Shown in pieces: positions 18,042-26,606 of a stretch of DNA of 64,000 nucleotides (positions are counted from its first letter, which is position 1; every line of letters begins with the position of its first letter). Location: positions 2,666,001 to 2,730,000 of the forward strand of contig NZ_JBEXAC010000001.1 in NCBI RefSeq assembly GCF_040567655.1, given 5' to 3'. Under the pieces are notes generated by a model, which saw only the letters and a program-made list of their open reading frames with translations, had not been told where the DNA came from and ran no database searches. A program made the translations under genes and the position numbers. The stretch comes from Chitinophaga sp. H8. GTDB taxonomy: Bacteria > Bacteroidota > Bacteroidia > Chitinophagales > Chitinophagaceae.

Positions 18042-21000
18042 TTACAGACCCACATTCAGGCCCAGGGTAAACGTAGTTGGCTTAGGATAATCAAAGAATG
18101 TTTGTCCCTGTGCAAACGCATTTCCATAAGTAGTTACTTCCGGATCATTACCACTGTAGTTGGTGATCAGGAAAAAGTTCTGAACAGAAGCATAGATCCG
18201 CAGCTTATTCAGATGGATACTTTTTATCTTCTCTTCCTTGAAATTATATCCTAACAGCAAGTTCCTGCCACGGATAAATGAACCGTCTTCCACCCAGCGG
18301 GTATCCACATTGGTAACATATCCGGCATTCTGGTCGCGGATAGCTGCAATCGGTGTATTCTGGTTGGTAGGTGTCCAGGCATTTAATACACTGGCAAAGC
18401 TGTTGGCTTGTCCCTGACGGTCTTCTCCGGAGTGATGCTGCATGTTCAGCACATCTGCGCCATAGCTGTATTGCAGGTCTACTGTTAATTCCAGGTTTTT
18501 ATACTTAAAGGTGTTGATAAAGGCGCCCCATCCTTTAGGATTACCATTCCCGATGATCATGCGGTCGGCATCATTGATGGCATAATCCCCATTTACATCC
18601 CTGTATTTAATATCTCCGGGAAGGATGGGCTTACCACCGCGGTAGCTCACAAACTTGGCGGCTTCTGCTCTTTCTGCTTCACTCCAGGTACCCAGCCTGT
18701 CCAGGCCCCAGAAGGAACCTACCGGTTCGCCTATACGGATAATACCGGTCTGGTTGGTGAAATTGGGATTACCCACCCCAAAGATATCTGCCGGGGTAGC
18801 CAGGGAGAGTACCTTATTCTTATTCAGGGAAATATTAAAGGCACTGGTCCAGGAGAAGTTGGCACTTTCAATATTCACAGTGCTCAATCCTATTTCCAGT
18901 CCTTTGTTTTCCATAGAGCCGATGTTCTTACGGATGGTAGCATACCCGCTGGTGCGTGGTACAGGTGCATCCAGCAACATGTCGGTGGTTTTACGGTAGT
19001 AATAATCCACTTCCAGGGAGATCCGGTTCTTCAATAATCCCAGTTCTATACCTCCATCAAATTGGGCGGTTCTTTCCCATTTCAGATCCGGATTATCCAA
19101 ACGGAAAAGCCCGGTACCGGTTACCTGCTGACCACCAATAATGGCACGGTAATCATTCCCGTTACTATTACCTGCGCTCAGGGTTTGCAAAGGGGCATAG
19201 GAAGGAATTTCAGAGTTACCGGTCACCCCATAACTGGTCCGCAATTTCAGATTGGACACCAGCGTATTCCCTTTCAGGAAAGGTTCTTCTGAGGCTCTCC
19301 AGGCTAAACCTGCGGAGGGAAAGAAAGCGTATTTATGATTAGCACCAAATTTGGAGGAACCGTCTATACGACCGGTAGCTGTCAGCATATACTTATCCTT
19401 GAAGCTATAGTTTACCCTTCCAAAGTAAGAGTTAAAGGCACTGCGGTCCCTGGAAGAATTTACAGAGATCGCACTGGATCCTGCTCCCAGGTTATTCGTC
19501 TGATAATAGTCTGTATTAAAGTTTTCTGAGTGTGCGCCAAAACCGTAAAAATTGGATTCCTGCCAGGCTATCCCCAGCAAGGCATTAATTGCATGCACCT
19601 GGTTAATACGTTTGTTATACGTCAGGTAATTTTCAAGTGACCAGTAACTTTCCCTGCCATTCAGCGCATTGGCGATCCCTTTCTGACCATTGGAAATACC
19701 ATACAGCTCCCTGGCAGCATATTCATTGATTCCCCTGGTGACTACATCCACCCCTAATACGGTTTTCATTTCCAGCCCTTTGGCAAAAGTGATGTTTGAA
19801 TACAAACTACCCAATGCAGTTTGTGTGTTCATAATCAGCTTGCGGTCAGTCAGGATATGTACCGGGTTAGATCCTCCTTCTGCTCCCGGGTACAACTGAT
19901 TATCCCCCCATACACCATTGGGCATTTTTACCGGCAAAAACGGAAAGGCTTCCGTGATCATCCTCACGGAGTTTAATCCACCGGTACCCTGATCTACAAT
20001 GTTTTCTTCCTGGCTGTTATACGTAAGGCTTCCCCCTACGGTGAGCCATTCCTTCATTTTGCTGTCAAAATTAAACCTGGCAGAATAGCGTTTCAGATAA
20101 GAGTTCAGCAATAACCCTTCATCATCCCGGTAACCCACGTAAATACCATAAGTATTGTCGCCGTTACCGCCGCTGAAGCCTAACTGATGATTCTGTGAAA
20201 TCTTATGTTGTACCGACTCTTTTAACCAATCCGTATTATACAAAGGATCACCGTTGCTGTCAAACAGTTCGGGTATACCTGCCCGCTTTACTTTAGGCAC
20301 TACTTTCTTGGCATAGTCACCATTAGCCCAACCTACCGGGTCATACACTTTGATATTCTCGTAAGTAAGGTCTTCCACTTTTACAAATTCTTTTGCATCC
20401 AGCATTTTTACCCGGTGTGGCCCGATAGTATTGGTACTTACGCTCACATCATAGGTAAGTCTGGGTGGGCCGGGTATACCTCTTTTACTGGTAATCAGGA
20501 TTACCCCGTTGGCACCTCTGGCACCATAAATAGCTGTTGCGGAAGCATCTTTCAATACTTCCACGGAAGCGATATCCGAGGGGTTAATGAAGTCAATCGC
20601 ATTACTGTTATTGGCTTGTGTACCCATGGGCAATGCCACTCCATCCAATACATACAAGGGGTTATTGGTAGTGTTGATGGAGCTGAAACCACGGATTCTC
20701 ACGGCAGTTTGTCCTCCCGGACGACCGGAGTTTACGCTCACGGATACCCCTGGAATCCTGCCTGCCAGTGCCTGGTTGACAGAAGGGGCTTCTCTTTCTT
20801 TTAATGCAGCTCCTCTTATGGAGGCTACTGCACCGGTAACGTCCGAACGTTTTTGTGTACCATAACCAATAACAACTACATCCTGTAAAGATTTTACATC
20901 TGCCGACATTGTAACATTTACAACAAGACCATATCCAATCTCTCTTTCTTGGGTAGTGTAGCCAACAAATGAAAAGGTAAGGGTGGCGGCATTCTGAGGT

Positions 21001-21212
21001 ACTTCAATAGCATAGGTACCATCCGGCTTTGTTTGTGTACCTGTCGAGGATCCCTTTACCTGTACAGTTACACCTGGCAATGCTGTTTTATCATTGGCAT
21101 CTGTTACTTTACCGGTAATTTTCCTCGACTGGGAAACCGCCAGCAAACACATCAGCAGCAGCCATGTTGTTTGCACGCCAGCCCGCATCAGGAAGGTTAA
21201 TTTTTTCTTCAT
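18042..21212 (-). CDS. SusC/RagA-family TonB-linked outer membrane protein (no STN domain)
   Basis: The protein has 1056 residues. The signal peptide (about 1-27) leads directly into a carboxypeptidase-regulatory-like domain (about 30-100), then the plug (VVIGYGTQKRSDVTGAVASI at about 113) and the barrel ending TFTLGLNVGL. No STN domain is present and no sigma/FecR or other regulator is adjacent, so control must come from elsewhere. With SusD and the neighbouring GH20 hexosaminidase it suggests uptake of a GlcNAc/GalNAc-containing oligosaccharide; that substrate is an inference from context only. Upstream lies a 793-bp non-coding gap. Confidence 0.95.
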   Translation of the reverse strand: MKKKLTFLMRAGVQTTWLLLMCLLAVSQSRKITGKVTDANDKTALPGVTVQVKGSSTGTQTKPDGTYAIEVPQNAATLTFSFVGYTTQEREIGYGLVVNVTMSADVKSLQDVVVIGYGTQKRSDVTGAVASIRGAALKEREAPSVNQALAGRIPGVSVSVNSGRPGGQTAVRIRGFSSINTTNNPLYVLDGVALPMGTQANNSNAIDFINPSDIASVEVLKDASATAIYGARGANGVILITSKRGIPGPPRLTYDVSVSTNTIGPHRVKMLDAKEFVKVEDLTYENIKVYDPVGWANGDYAKKVVPKVKRAGIPELFDSNGDPLYNTDWLKESVQHKISQNHQLGFSGGNGDNTYGIYVGYRDDEGLLLNSYLKRYSARFNFDSKMKEWLTVGGSLTYNSQEENIVDQGTGGLNSVRMITEAFPFLPVKMPNGVWGDNQLYPGAEGGSNPVHILTDRKLIMNTQTALGSLYSNITFAKGLEMKTVLGVDVVTRGINEYAARELYGISNGQKGIANALNGRESYWSLENYLTYNKRINQVHAINALLGIAWQESNFYGFGAHSENFNTDYYQTNNLGAGSSAISVNSSRDRSAFNSYFGRVNYSFKDKYMLTATGRIDGSSKFGANHKYAFFPSAGLAWRASEEPFLKGNTLVSNLKLRTSYGVTGNSEIPSYAPLQTLSAGNSNGNDYRAIIGGQQVTGTGLFRLDNPDLKWERTAQFDGGIELGLLKNRISLEVDYYYRKTTDMLLDAPVPRTSGYATIRKNIGSMENKGLEIGLSTVNIESANFSWTSAFNISLNKNKVLSLATPADIFGVGNPNFTNQTGIIRIGEPVGSFWGLDRLGTWSEAERAEAAKFVSYRGGKPILPGDIKYRDVNGDYAINDADRMIIGNGNPKGWGAFINTFKYKNLELTVDLQYSYGADVLNMQHHSGEDRQGQANSFASVLNAWTPTNQNTPIAAIRDQNAGYVTNVDTRWVEDGSFIRGRNLLLGYNFKEEKIKSIHLNKLRIYASVQNFFLITNYSGNDPEVTTYGNAFAQGQTFFDYPKPTTFTLGLNVGL

Positions 21213-22005
21213 ACGTTTTGTGATTTAGGATTATTAGTGATAAGTGGAATCTCTTGGCAAAAGGCTCCCCCACCCACCCTGAGGCGGAGCTGTCAGACAA
21301 GCGCAATACTGCCGGGAATTACCCATAGTAAACCCGTATCCCATTTGAATGGAATGCGATATGCGCTAAATGTTCAGGTGTGAATGTTTGAAATGCACGA
21401 ATAACAAGCGGCCGTAATAAACCCTACGCTGTAACTTGTACGCTACAGCAGGATTTAACGCCCTGGTGTGCTACAATCATCACGAAAGCAACTAAGTTCA
21501 ATTAATAACAGTACGAGATAAAGATTTGGTCATGTGTAAAAAACATAATAATGAAATGTACTGATGTTTCATTACTATGATACCTGAATAACGTGTTTGA
21601 ATCAATTAAGGCAATGTACTTTTAACTACCATAAAATCGATTTTGCAGTGAATTGAAATGGAATGATTCATCATAGTATCGCAAAAACCAGCGTAAAAAT
21701 TTCTTTTTAAAAATTAAACTACCTGCACGGGGACCTTTGGTGGATTTTGGTATCTGAATAAACAAGTCAATACTAAATCAGTATCTCCACAAAAATAGAA
21801 ATCTTTTTCATAACTAAAACGATTTTGCAAAAAAATAATACTTTTTGAATTTTATATTTCAACGGGGGCTACCAACAATAAAAAATTGCAATGCAACAAG
21901 GCAAAATGCAGTGGAAATAGGTAGTGAAAAAACGAACAACAATCTCCCATAAAAAACAAAAGCCGGTTGTCTAATACAACCGGCTTTTGTTTTATGTCTG
22001 ACAGC
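21213..22005. other. 793-bp intergenic region upstream of the third susC
   Basis: No convincing gene is seen on either strand. It contains an 8-bp inverted repeat TAATGAAA/TTTCATTA (21549-21556 and 21567-21574, 10-bp spacer), a small stem GCTGTA/TACAGC (21428-21449) and, at its right end, the terminator of the ComA-like gene. A lone -7-like TATTTTTG on the minus strand (21790-21797) has no -33 partner. The long leader may hold the regulatory input of the orphan susCD pair. Confidence 0.5.
21949..21991 (-). terminator. Rho-independent terminator of the ComA-like gene
   Basis: AACAAAAGCCGGTTGT (21955-21970) and ACAACCGGCTTTTGTT (21976-21991) form a perfect 16-bp stem with a CTAAT loop. It is followed on the minus strand by a T-run and lies 14 bp after the gene's stop. 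The symmetric AAAA/TTTT ends would also let it work on the plus strand. Confidence 0.9.
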
Positions 22006-22776
22006 TTATTTTCCGTTAAGGTATAAATGAAAGGTATCTCCTCTTAAACCTACCCGCATCGCTTCTAATGGGATAACATCGTCAAAGGCAATATTGCCCA
22101 GGTTGGCATTACAACCTAATACGCCCAGGAAATATAACTGCTGGTCTTTGCGGGGAGCTTCCCATATAATCTTTTCTGCCGGGATTTTTGTAAGTATCTC
22201 CTGTACCAACCCTTCCCTCACCTCTCCGGAATCACGATACAATCCTACGGTACCGGTTTCACGGGCCTCCGCAATCACATAAGAAGCACCAGCGCTATAC
22301 TCTGCTTTCATCAATTCTATCCATTTATAAGGTGGGGTCACATGCTCCCGGTCTTTATCCTTGGAGCCTACTTCACTTAATACCTTTCCATATTTGGTCA
22401 GCTTTTCTATATATCCGCACTTTTCCGCGTGTGGAATATTAATAGAACCATCTGATACTTCCATATAAGAAATATCGTAGTCCTTAATCATGTTTAAATA
22501 ATCCTCAAACTGGTTACGAATGATAAACGCTTCAAATAGCAGCCCCCCAAAATACACCGGGATCCCTTTGGACTGGTAAGCCTCAATCTTTGCCCGGAGG
22601 TTGGGAGTTACATAAGCGGTACCAAAAGCGAGTTTTACGATATCAATGTGAGCGGAGGCCACTTCCACAAAATTCTCTACATCCCTTAAACTCAAGCCTT
22701 TATCTGTTACCATAGTAAGGCCGGATTGCCTTGGCTTTACTGTTCTTTCCGGAATACTGTTCAGCTGAAAATTCAT
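22006..22776 (-). CDS. Phosphosulfolactate synthase (ComA-like)
   Basis: The protein has 256 residues, the usual family length. Typical ComA blocks are VTDKGLSLRDVENFVEVASAH, DIVKLAFGTAYV (about 49-60), GIPVYFGGLLFEAFI (about 75-89), MEVSDGSINIP (about 106-116) and VGSKD (about 136). The family joins sulfite to phosphoenolpyruvate to give (R)-2-phospho-3-sulfolactate, the first step of coenzyme M synthesis in methanogens; it is also found in bacteria that make sulfolactate. No comB or comC is adjacent. In this lineage a role in sulfonate or sulfonolipid metabolism is conceivable, but that is inference. It is a single gene with its own strong terminator. Confidence 0.88.
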   Translation of the reverse strand: MNFQLNSIPERTVKPRQSGLTMVTDKGLSLRDVENFVEVASAHIDIVKLAFGTAYVTPNLRAKIEAYQSKGIPVYFGGLLFEAFIIRNQFEDYLNMIKDYDISYMEVSDGSINIPHAEKCGYIEKLTKYGKVLSEVGSKDKDREHVTPPYKWIELMKAEYSAGASYVIAEARETGTVGLYRDSGEVREGLVQEILTKIPAEKIIWEAPRKDQQLYFLGVLGCNANLGNIAFDDVIPLEAMRVGLRGDTFHLYLNGK

Positions 22777-22810
22777 ATAATTCGCTTATTTTCTTTTACG
22801 GATGATGTAT

Positions 22811-22818
22811 CAAAATTA
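22811..22818 (-). promoter_or_regulatory. Candidate -7 element of the ComA-like gene
   Basis: The minus strand reads TAATTTTG (TAnnTTTG), 34 bp before the start codon; no clear -33 partner. Confidence 0.35.
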
Positions 22819-22907
22819 GTCATATTTGAGGGAAAGGCGTTCGCGAAATTCAAATAAAAAATATATCCGGTTACTTTAAAGGGTTACCACGTTTATCCTC
22901 TAACGAT

Positions 22908-22915
22908 TATCTTTG
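22908..22915 (+). promoter_or_regulatory. Candidate -7 element of the sulfatase gene
   Basis: TATCTTTG matches TAnnTTTG and lies about 75 bp before the sulfatase start. The -33 position holds only TTA instead of TTG. Confidence 0.35.
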
Positions 22916-22989
22916 GTACTTCCCTTGCAAAGAAAGGGCCGGTATACAACCTGATATCTACATCCAAGTGGTAATTATAAAATCATTGC

Positions 22990-24426
22990 ATGAAAAAACT
23001 GAAGTACATGCTGCTGCTGTTTTTCATGGCCGGAAGTATCCTGGCCTGCGGGCAACCTGTCAGCAAAAAAAGCAGCACAGGACACCAGCCTAAACAGCCC
23101 AACATAGTATTAATTGTAGCAGACGATATGGGTATTGGCGATGTGGGGGTATATGGGCAAACCAAAATACGTACCCCTTACCTGGATAAAATGGCCGCCA
23201 ATGGTATGCGCTTCTCACAATTCTATGCGGGCTGCCCCGTATGTGCCCCTTCCCGTGCATCATTGATGACCGGACAGCATACCGGACGTACGCCTATCCG
23301 TGGTAATAAGGAAATAGAACCGGAAGGCCAGTGGCCACTCCCCGATTCCACGGTCACTATCGCCACCATGCTGAAAAAGGCAGGATATACTACCGGCGAT
23401 TTTGGTAAATGGGGCCTGGGTTTCATCGGCACCTCCGGCGATCCGGTACAGCAAGGCTTTGATACTTTCTATGGCTACAACTGCCAGCGCCAGTCACATA
23501 ATTATTATCCGGACCATTTGTGGCAAAATGATACCCGGGTAAATTTTCCGGACAACTGGAAAAACAAGCAACAATATGCCCCTGCGATCATCCAGGAAAA
23601 AGCACTTGCCTTTATTGACGACAATAAAGAAAAGCCGTTCTTCCTATATCTGACTTATACCCTGCCCCATGCTGCATTGCAGGTGCCGGAAGACAGTACC
23701 TTCGAAAACTATAAAAAACTGTTCAATGAAACTCCCCGCACCATCAGGCAGCCATGGGATGGGAAAGGTTATGAACCTCAGGCTTATCCCAACGCAGCTT
23801 ATGCTGCCATGGTAACCCTGCTGGATAGCTATGTGGGACAGGTATTGGAAAGGCTGAAAGCACAGGGGCTGGAAGAAAACACCCTGGTGATTTTTACGAG
23901 CGACAATGGCCCTCACCGGGAAGGCGGCAATGATCCAGTCTTTTTTAACAGCAGTGCAGGTTTTCGTGGCATCAAAAGGGATATGTACGAAGGTGGTATC
24001 CGGGAGCCCATGATTGCTTACTGGCCAGGCAAAATCAAGGCAGGCAGCACTTCTGCCCATATGGGCGCCTTCTGGGATTTTATGCCCACCTTCGCCGCTA
24101 TCGCTCAAACCAAAACACCGGCTTATATCAACGGTATTTCTTTCCTGCCCACTTTAACCGGCGCCAAAAACCAACCTCAACATAAATACCTCTATTGGGA
24201 GTTTCATGAGGATGGTGGCAAACAGGCAGTACGTATCGGCTCCTGGAAAGGGATCCGTTTAAAAGCGCTGAAAAACCCGCAGGCACCGGTAGCATTATAC
24301 GACCTGGAGAAAGATCCGGCAGAAACGACCGACCTTGCTACCGCTCATCCGGAAGTAGTAAAACAAATCGTACAGATCATGCAGGAGGCCCGGACGGAAA
24401 ACAAGGATTTCCCCTTCTGGCCATAA
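22990..24426 (+). CDS. Lipoprotein sulfatase (arylsulfatase family, S1)
   Basis: The protein has 478 residues. A lipoprotein signal ends at Cys20 (SILACG). The alkaline-phosphatase-like fold starts with NIVLIVADDMGIGD, whose Asp45-Asp46 bind calcium. The sulfatase signature CPVCAPSRASLMTG has Cys85 in C-x-P-S-R, which must be converted to formylglycine by a maturation enzyme not encoded here. Further metal/sulfate blocks are FGKWGLG (about 137) and FTSDNGPH (about 303). It should remove sulfate esters from a sugar at the outer or inner membrane face. It is flanked by its own terminator and is not adjacent to a SusC/SusD pair, so the substrate is open. Confidence 0.93.
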   Translation: MKKLKYMLLLFFMAGSILACGQPVSKKSSTGHQPKQPNIVLIVADDMGIGDVGVYGQTKIRTPYLDKMAANGMRFSQFYAGCPVCAPSRASLMTGQHTGRTPIRGNKEIEPEGQWPLPDSTVTIATMLKKAGYTTGDFGKWGLGFIGTSGDPVQQGFDTFYGYNCQRQSHNYYPDHLWQNDTRVNFPDNWKNKQQYAPAIIQEKALAFIDDNKEKPFFLYLTYTLPHAALQVPEDSTFENYKKLFNETPRTIRQPWDGKGYEPQAYPNAAYAAMVTLLDSYVGQVLERLKAQGLEENTLVIFTSDNGPHREGGNDPVFFNSSAGFRGIKRDMYEGGIREPMIAYWPGKIKAGSTSAHMGAFWDFMPTFAAIAQTKTPAYINGISFLPTLTGAKNQPQHKYLYWEFHEDGGKQAVRIGSWKGIRLKALKNPQAPVALYDLEKDPAETTDLATAHPEVVKQIVQIMQEARTENKDFPFWP

Positions 24427-24450
24427 ACAGCCAGGCATGCATGATATACC

Positions 24451-24498
24451 CCCTTGCTGGTAAAGCCATACTGCTTTATCAACAAGGGTTTTCTCTTT
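24451..24498 (+). terminator. Rho-independent terminator of the sulfatase gene
   Basis: CCCTTGCTGGTAAAG (24451-24465) pairs with CTTTATCAACAAGGG (24474-24488): 14 of 15 positions, one of them G-T, with an 8-base loop. It is followed by TTTTCTCTTT and lies 25 bp after the stop. Confidence 0.85.
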
Positions 24499-24525
24499 CC
24501 ACATAAAAAATATTTAAAAATATAA

Positions 24526-24533
24526 TACCTTTG
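24526..24533 (+). promoter_or_regulatory. -7 promoter element of the short-chain dehydrogenase gene
   Basis: TACCTTTG exactly matches TAnnTTTG, 20 bp before the start codon, just after the sulfatase terminator. The upstream 25 bp are AT-rich without a clear -33 TTG. Confidence 0.5.
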
Positions 24534-24553
24534 CCGCTTTATATAAACCAGAT

Positions 24554-25363
24554 ATGTCATCTTACGCATTAATCACAGGAGCAAGCAAAGGGTTAGGCAA
24601 ATCCATGGCAGAACAGCTGGCAAAAAGGAAATATAACCTGTTGCTCGTAGCCCGTTCTGAAAAAGAGCTGGAAGCATTGTCCCGCTTCCTGTCGCATACC
24701 TACAATGTGGCTGTTACTTACCTGGCTATTGACCTGTCATTGCCAGAGGCGGCTCAAAAAGTATATGACTGGTGTAACCGCCCTGGTTTTAATATCTCCA
24801 TCCTGATTAATAATGCCGGTTATGGCCTCTGGGGCAAGTTCCATGAACAATCCCTGGAAAGCCAGCTCAATATGTTGCAACTGAATATGCAATCATTGGT
24901 AGCGCTTACCTATAAGATCATTCCTTTGTTGCAACAACAGCCGGAGTCCTATATTTTAAATGTATCCAGTACCTCTGCCTACCAGGCAGTGCCCACCCTC
25001 AGCCTCTATGCCGCTTCCAAAGTGTTTGTCCTTTCTTTTACCAGGGGATTAAGGCATGAATGGAAAAATAAGGGTATCACCGTATGTTGCCTCTGCCCCG
25101 GTCCTATCAATACCGGGTTTATAGACCGTGCAGGACTTACCTCTATTAAAGCTACTGCCGAACGGTTTGGAATGCATCCGGATGAAGTGGCCGCAAGTGC
25201 TATTAAAGGCATGTTCCGCAAAAAAGCAGAAATGATCCCCGGCATCATAAATTATCTTTCAGCCATGGCTACCCGTATTTTCCCTAAAGTAATGGTGGAA
25301 AATATTGCTGCCGGACTGTATAAAAAAGCTACTCCGGTGGCGCCTGCCAATACTAACACCTAA
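24554..25363 (+). CDS. Short-chain dehydrogenase/reductase (SDR) family protein
   Basis: The protein has 269 residues. The Rossmann NAD(P) motif is TGASKGLG (8-15), with Arg34 in VARSEKEL hinting at NADPH. NNAG is at 86-89, and the catalytic residues are Ser138/139 (NVSSTSAY), Tyr152 and Lys156 (YAASK). The PGPINTGF block at about 190 is also classical. It resembles the DltE/YqjQ-like group acting on lipid or general carbonyl substrates; the substrate cannot be told from sequence. It is monocistronic with a -7 promoter element 20 bp upstream. Confidence 0.9.
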   Translation: MSSYALITGASKGLGKSMAEQLAKRKYNLLLVARSEKELEALSRFLSHTYNVAVTYLAIDLSLPEAAQKVYDWCNRPGFNISILINNAGYGLWGKFHEQSLESQLNMLQLNMQSLVALTYKIIPLLQQQPESYILNVSSTSAYQAVPTLSLYAASKVFVLSFTRGLRHEWKNKGITVCCLCPGPINTGFIDRAGLTSIKATAERFGMHPDEVAASAIKGMFRKKAEMIPGIINYLSAMATRIFPKVMVENIAAGLYKKATPVAPANTNT

Positions 25364-25418
25364 CATACTGACAAGGATAGAAACGGTTATAGCTATGACC
25401 CATATTATTTTTTAACAA

Positions 25419-25449
25419 TTTGTTAATATGCGAAAAATAGCTATATTTA
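25419..25449 (+). promoter_or_regulatory. Bacteroidota-type promoter ahead of the 27-codon ORF and phyH-like gene
   Basis: TTTG (25419-25422) is followed by 19 bp and TATATTTA (25442-25449, seven of eight consensus positions). The predicted start lies about 20-25 nt before the ATG at 25476. Confidence 0.5.
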
Positions 25450-25475
25450 CTATGCTAAAAATATAGACTATAATC

Positions 25476-25559
25476 ATGATGACCACAACAATAACTATTT
25501 CCGAGAGCTTATTCAATTTCCTTGCTTTAAGCAAAACTTGTCCTCATTGTTGTAGCTAA
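25476..25559 (+). CDS. Possible 27-residue Cys-rich leader peptide
   Basis: A short frame encodes MMTTTITISE, then SLFNFLALSK and ends TCPHCCS. Three of the last six residues before the stop are Cys (codons TGT, TGT, TGT). It lies just downstream of a promoter-like sequence and 101 bp before the phytanoyl-CoA-dioxygenase-like gene, with a hairpin in between. This layout resembles amino-acid attenuation leaders, here sensing Cys-tRNA; a genuine small secreted or metal-binding peptide is the other reading. The second Met (25479) could be the start. No homology is claimed, and coding status is unproven. Confidence 0.4.
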   Translation: MMTTTITISESLFNFLALSKTCPHCCS

Positions 25560-25592
25560 CCTCCGAACCTGTCCTCCTTATTCACTGTAGCA

Positions 25593-25614
25593 ACCGGTCT
25601 GTGTAGGAGCCGGT
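25593..25614 (+). promoter_or_regulatory. Hairpin in the leader of the phyH-like gene
   Basis: ACCGG (25593-25597) pairs with CCGGT (25610-25614) around a 12-base loop and is followed by an AT-rich stretch. The loop's AGGAG (25605-25609) can also pair with CTCCT (25574-25578), offering two alternative folds. Attenuator function is speculative. Confidence 0.35.
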
Positions 25615-25660
25615 ATAAATAATTTTAAAAGTCCCTGACAATTTAACATTCGTAAACAAT

Positions 25661-26467
25661 ATGGCAACTAATTATCAAACGTTCACCTTATTGGAAAAAC
25701 TGACACCGGAACAACGTCAGTTTTTTGATACTCACGGGTTCATTCACTTTAAGCATTTCATGTCTCCTGAAACGGTTCAGCAAATCATAAAATCATCTCA
25801 GGAAGTAGAACAAAAATGGATCGCCGACAATGTGGAGAAGATCAACGGAGTACCCATCAAATATGGTAATGATCTGGATGGGAAAAGGATTGTACAACGT
25901 TTTGCCTTCATTAATCAACACGCACCTTTTTTAGCAGATTTCATAAAAAAACCTGAATTAAACGCATTACTGGACCTGATAGGCCCCGGCGCAAGGATTG
26001 GTGCAAATGAAAAAGACGGCATGGTGTTCAATCACTATGTAAATGGCGAAAACAGCAAGTTTACCAAAATGGGCTGGCATACCGACGGGCTCCGGGATAT
26101 CTTTATCGGAGGTCGTTTAAACCCCATGTTGAATGTTGGCCTGCACTTAAGCACGCTTCAACCTGAAAACGGCGGGTTAAGGATCATTCCCGGTACCCAT
26201 AAACAAAGCCTGATGAGCATGTTGTTCCGGAAACGGTACTTCTTTGATCATCGCCCGGATAAAAATGAAATTGCGATCATGCCGGAAGCTGGCGACCTCA
26301 CCGTTCATGACGGCCGTCTGTGGCACCGCGTAGCACAATCTTCTGTTGTAGGCGAAAGCAGCCGCAGAAGAGTGATCTATATTCCGATCATTGCCGGAAA
26401 ATATGTTCCGAGAGACGAAAACAGCCCTACCCTCTTCTATCAGAAGTTTGCCGGACTGGTTAAATAA
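25661..26467 (+). CDS. Phytanoyl-CoA dioxygenase (PhyH) family Fe(II)/2-oxoglutarate oxygenase
   Basis: The protein has 268 residues. The iron-binding HxD pair is His140/Asp142 (GWHTDGL), the distal His is His222 (GRLWHRV), and the 2-oxoglutarate-binding Arg lies at about 235-237 (SSRRR). The beginning LTPEQRQFFDTHGFIHF is the usual PhyH opening, and GGLRIIPGTHK (171-181) the core strand. It is a cytoplasmic hydroxylase of unknown substrate; family members act on lipids, ectoine or secondary metabolites. It appears to be the main product of a transcript that also carries a 27-codon leader ORF, and a strong terminator follows. Confidence 0.9.
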   Translation: MATNYQTFTLLEKLTPEQRQFFDTHGFIHFKHFMSPETVQQIIKSSQEVEQKWIADNVEKINGVPIKYGNDLDGKRIVQRFAFINQHAPFLADFIKKPELNALLDLIGPGARIGANEKDGMVFNHYVNGENSKFTKMGWHTDGLRDIFIGGRLNPMLNVGLHLSTLQPENGGLRIIPGTHKQSLMSMLFRKRYFFDHRPDKNEIAIMPEAGDLTVHDGRLWHRVAQSSVVGESSRRRVIYIPIIAGKYVPRDENSPTLFYQKFAGLVK

Positions 26468-26485
26468 TTAGTGCAAGCTGAAAGT

Positions 26486-26528
26486 AAAAAGCTGATGACG
26501 GTCACCCCGCCATCAGCTTTTTATTTTA
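26486..26528 (+). terminator. Rho-independent terminator of the phyH-like gene
   Basis: AAAAAGCTGATGACGG (26486-26501) pairs with CCGCCATCAGCTTTTT (26507-26522), 15 of 16 positions, with loop TCACC and a following T-rich ATTTTAT. It is 18 bp after the stop. Confidence 0.9.
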
Positions 26529-26606
26529 TAATGCGATTATAGTTGCCTGCTCTCTTAACCACTGTATTTCCTATGCCTGCTGCTCCTGCAACCGTATCGA
26601 ATACAC

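Noticed and set aside
18011..18055. Longer SusD start at 18055
   Set aside because: It would overlap the end of SusC and bury the lipoprotein signal 15 residues inside; the Met at 18010 gives a normal lipobox.
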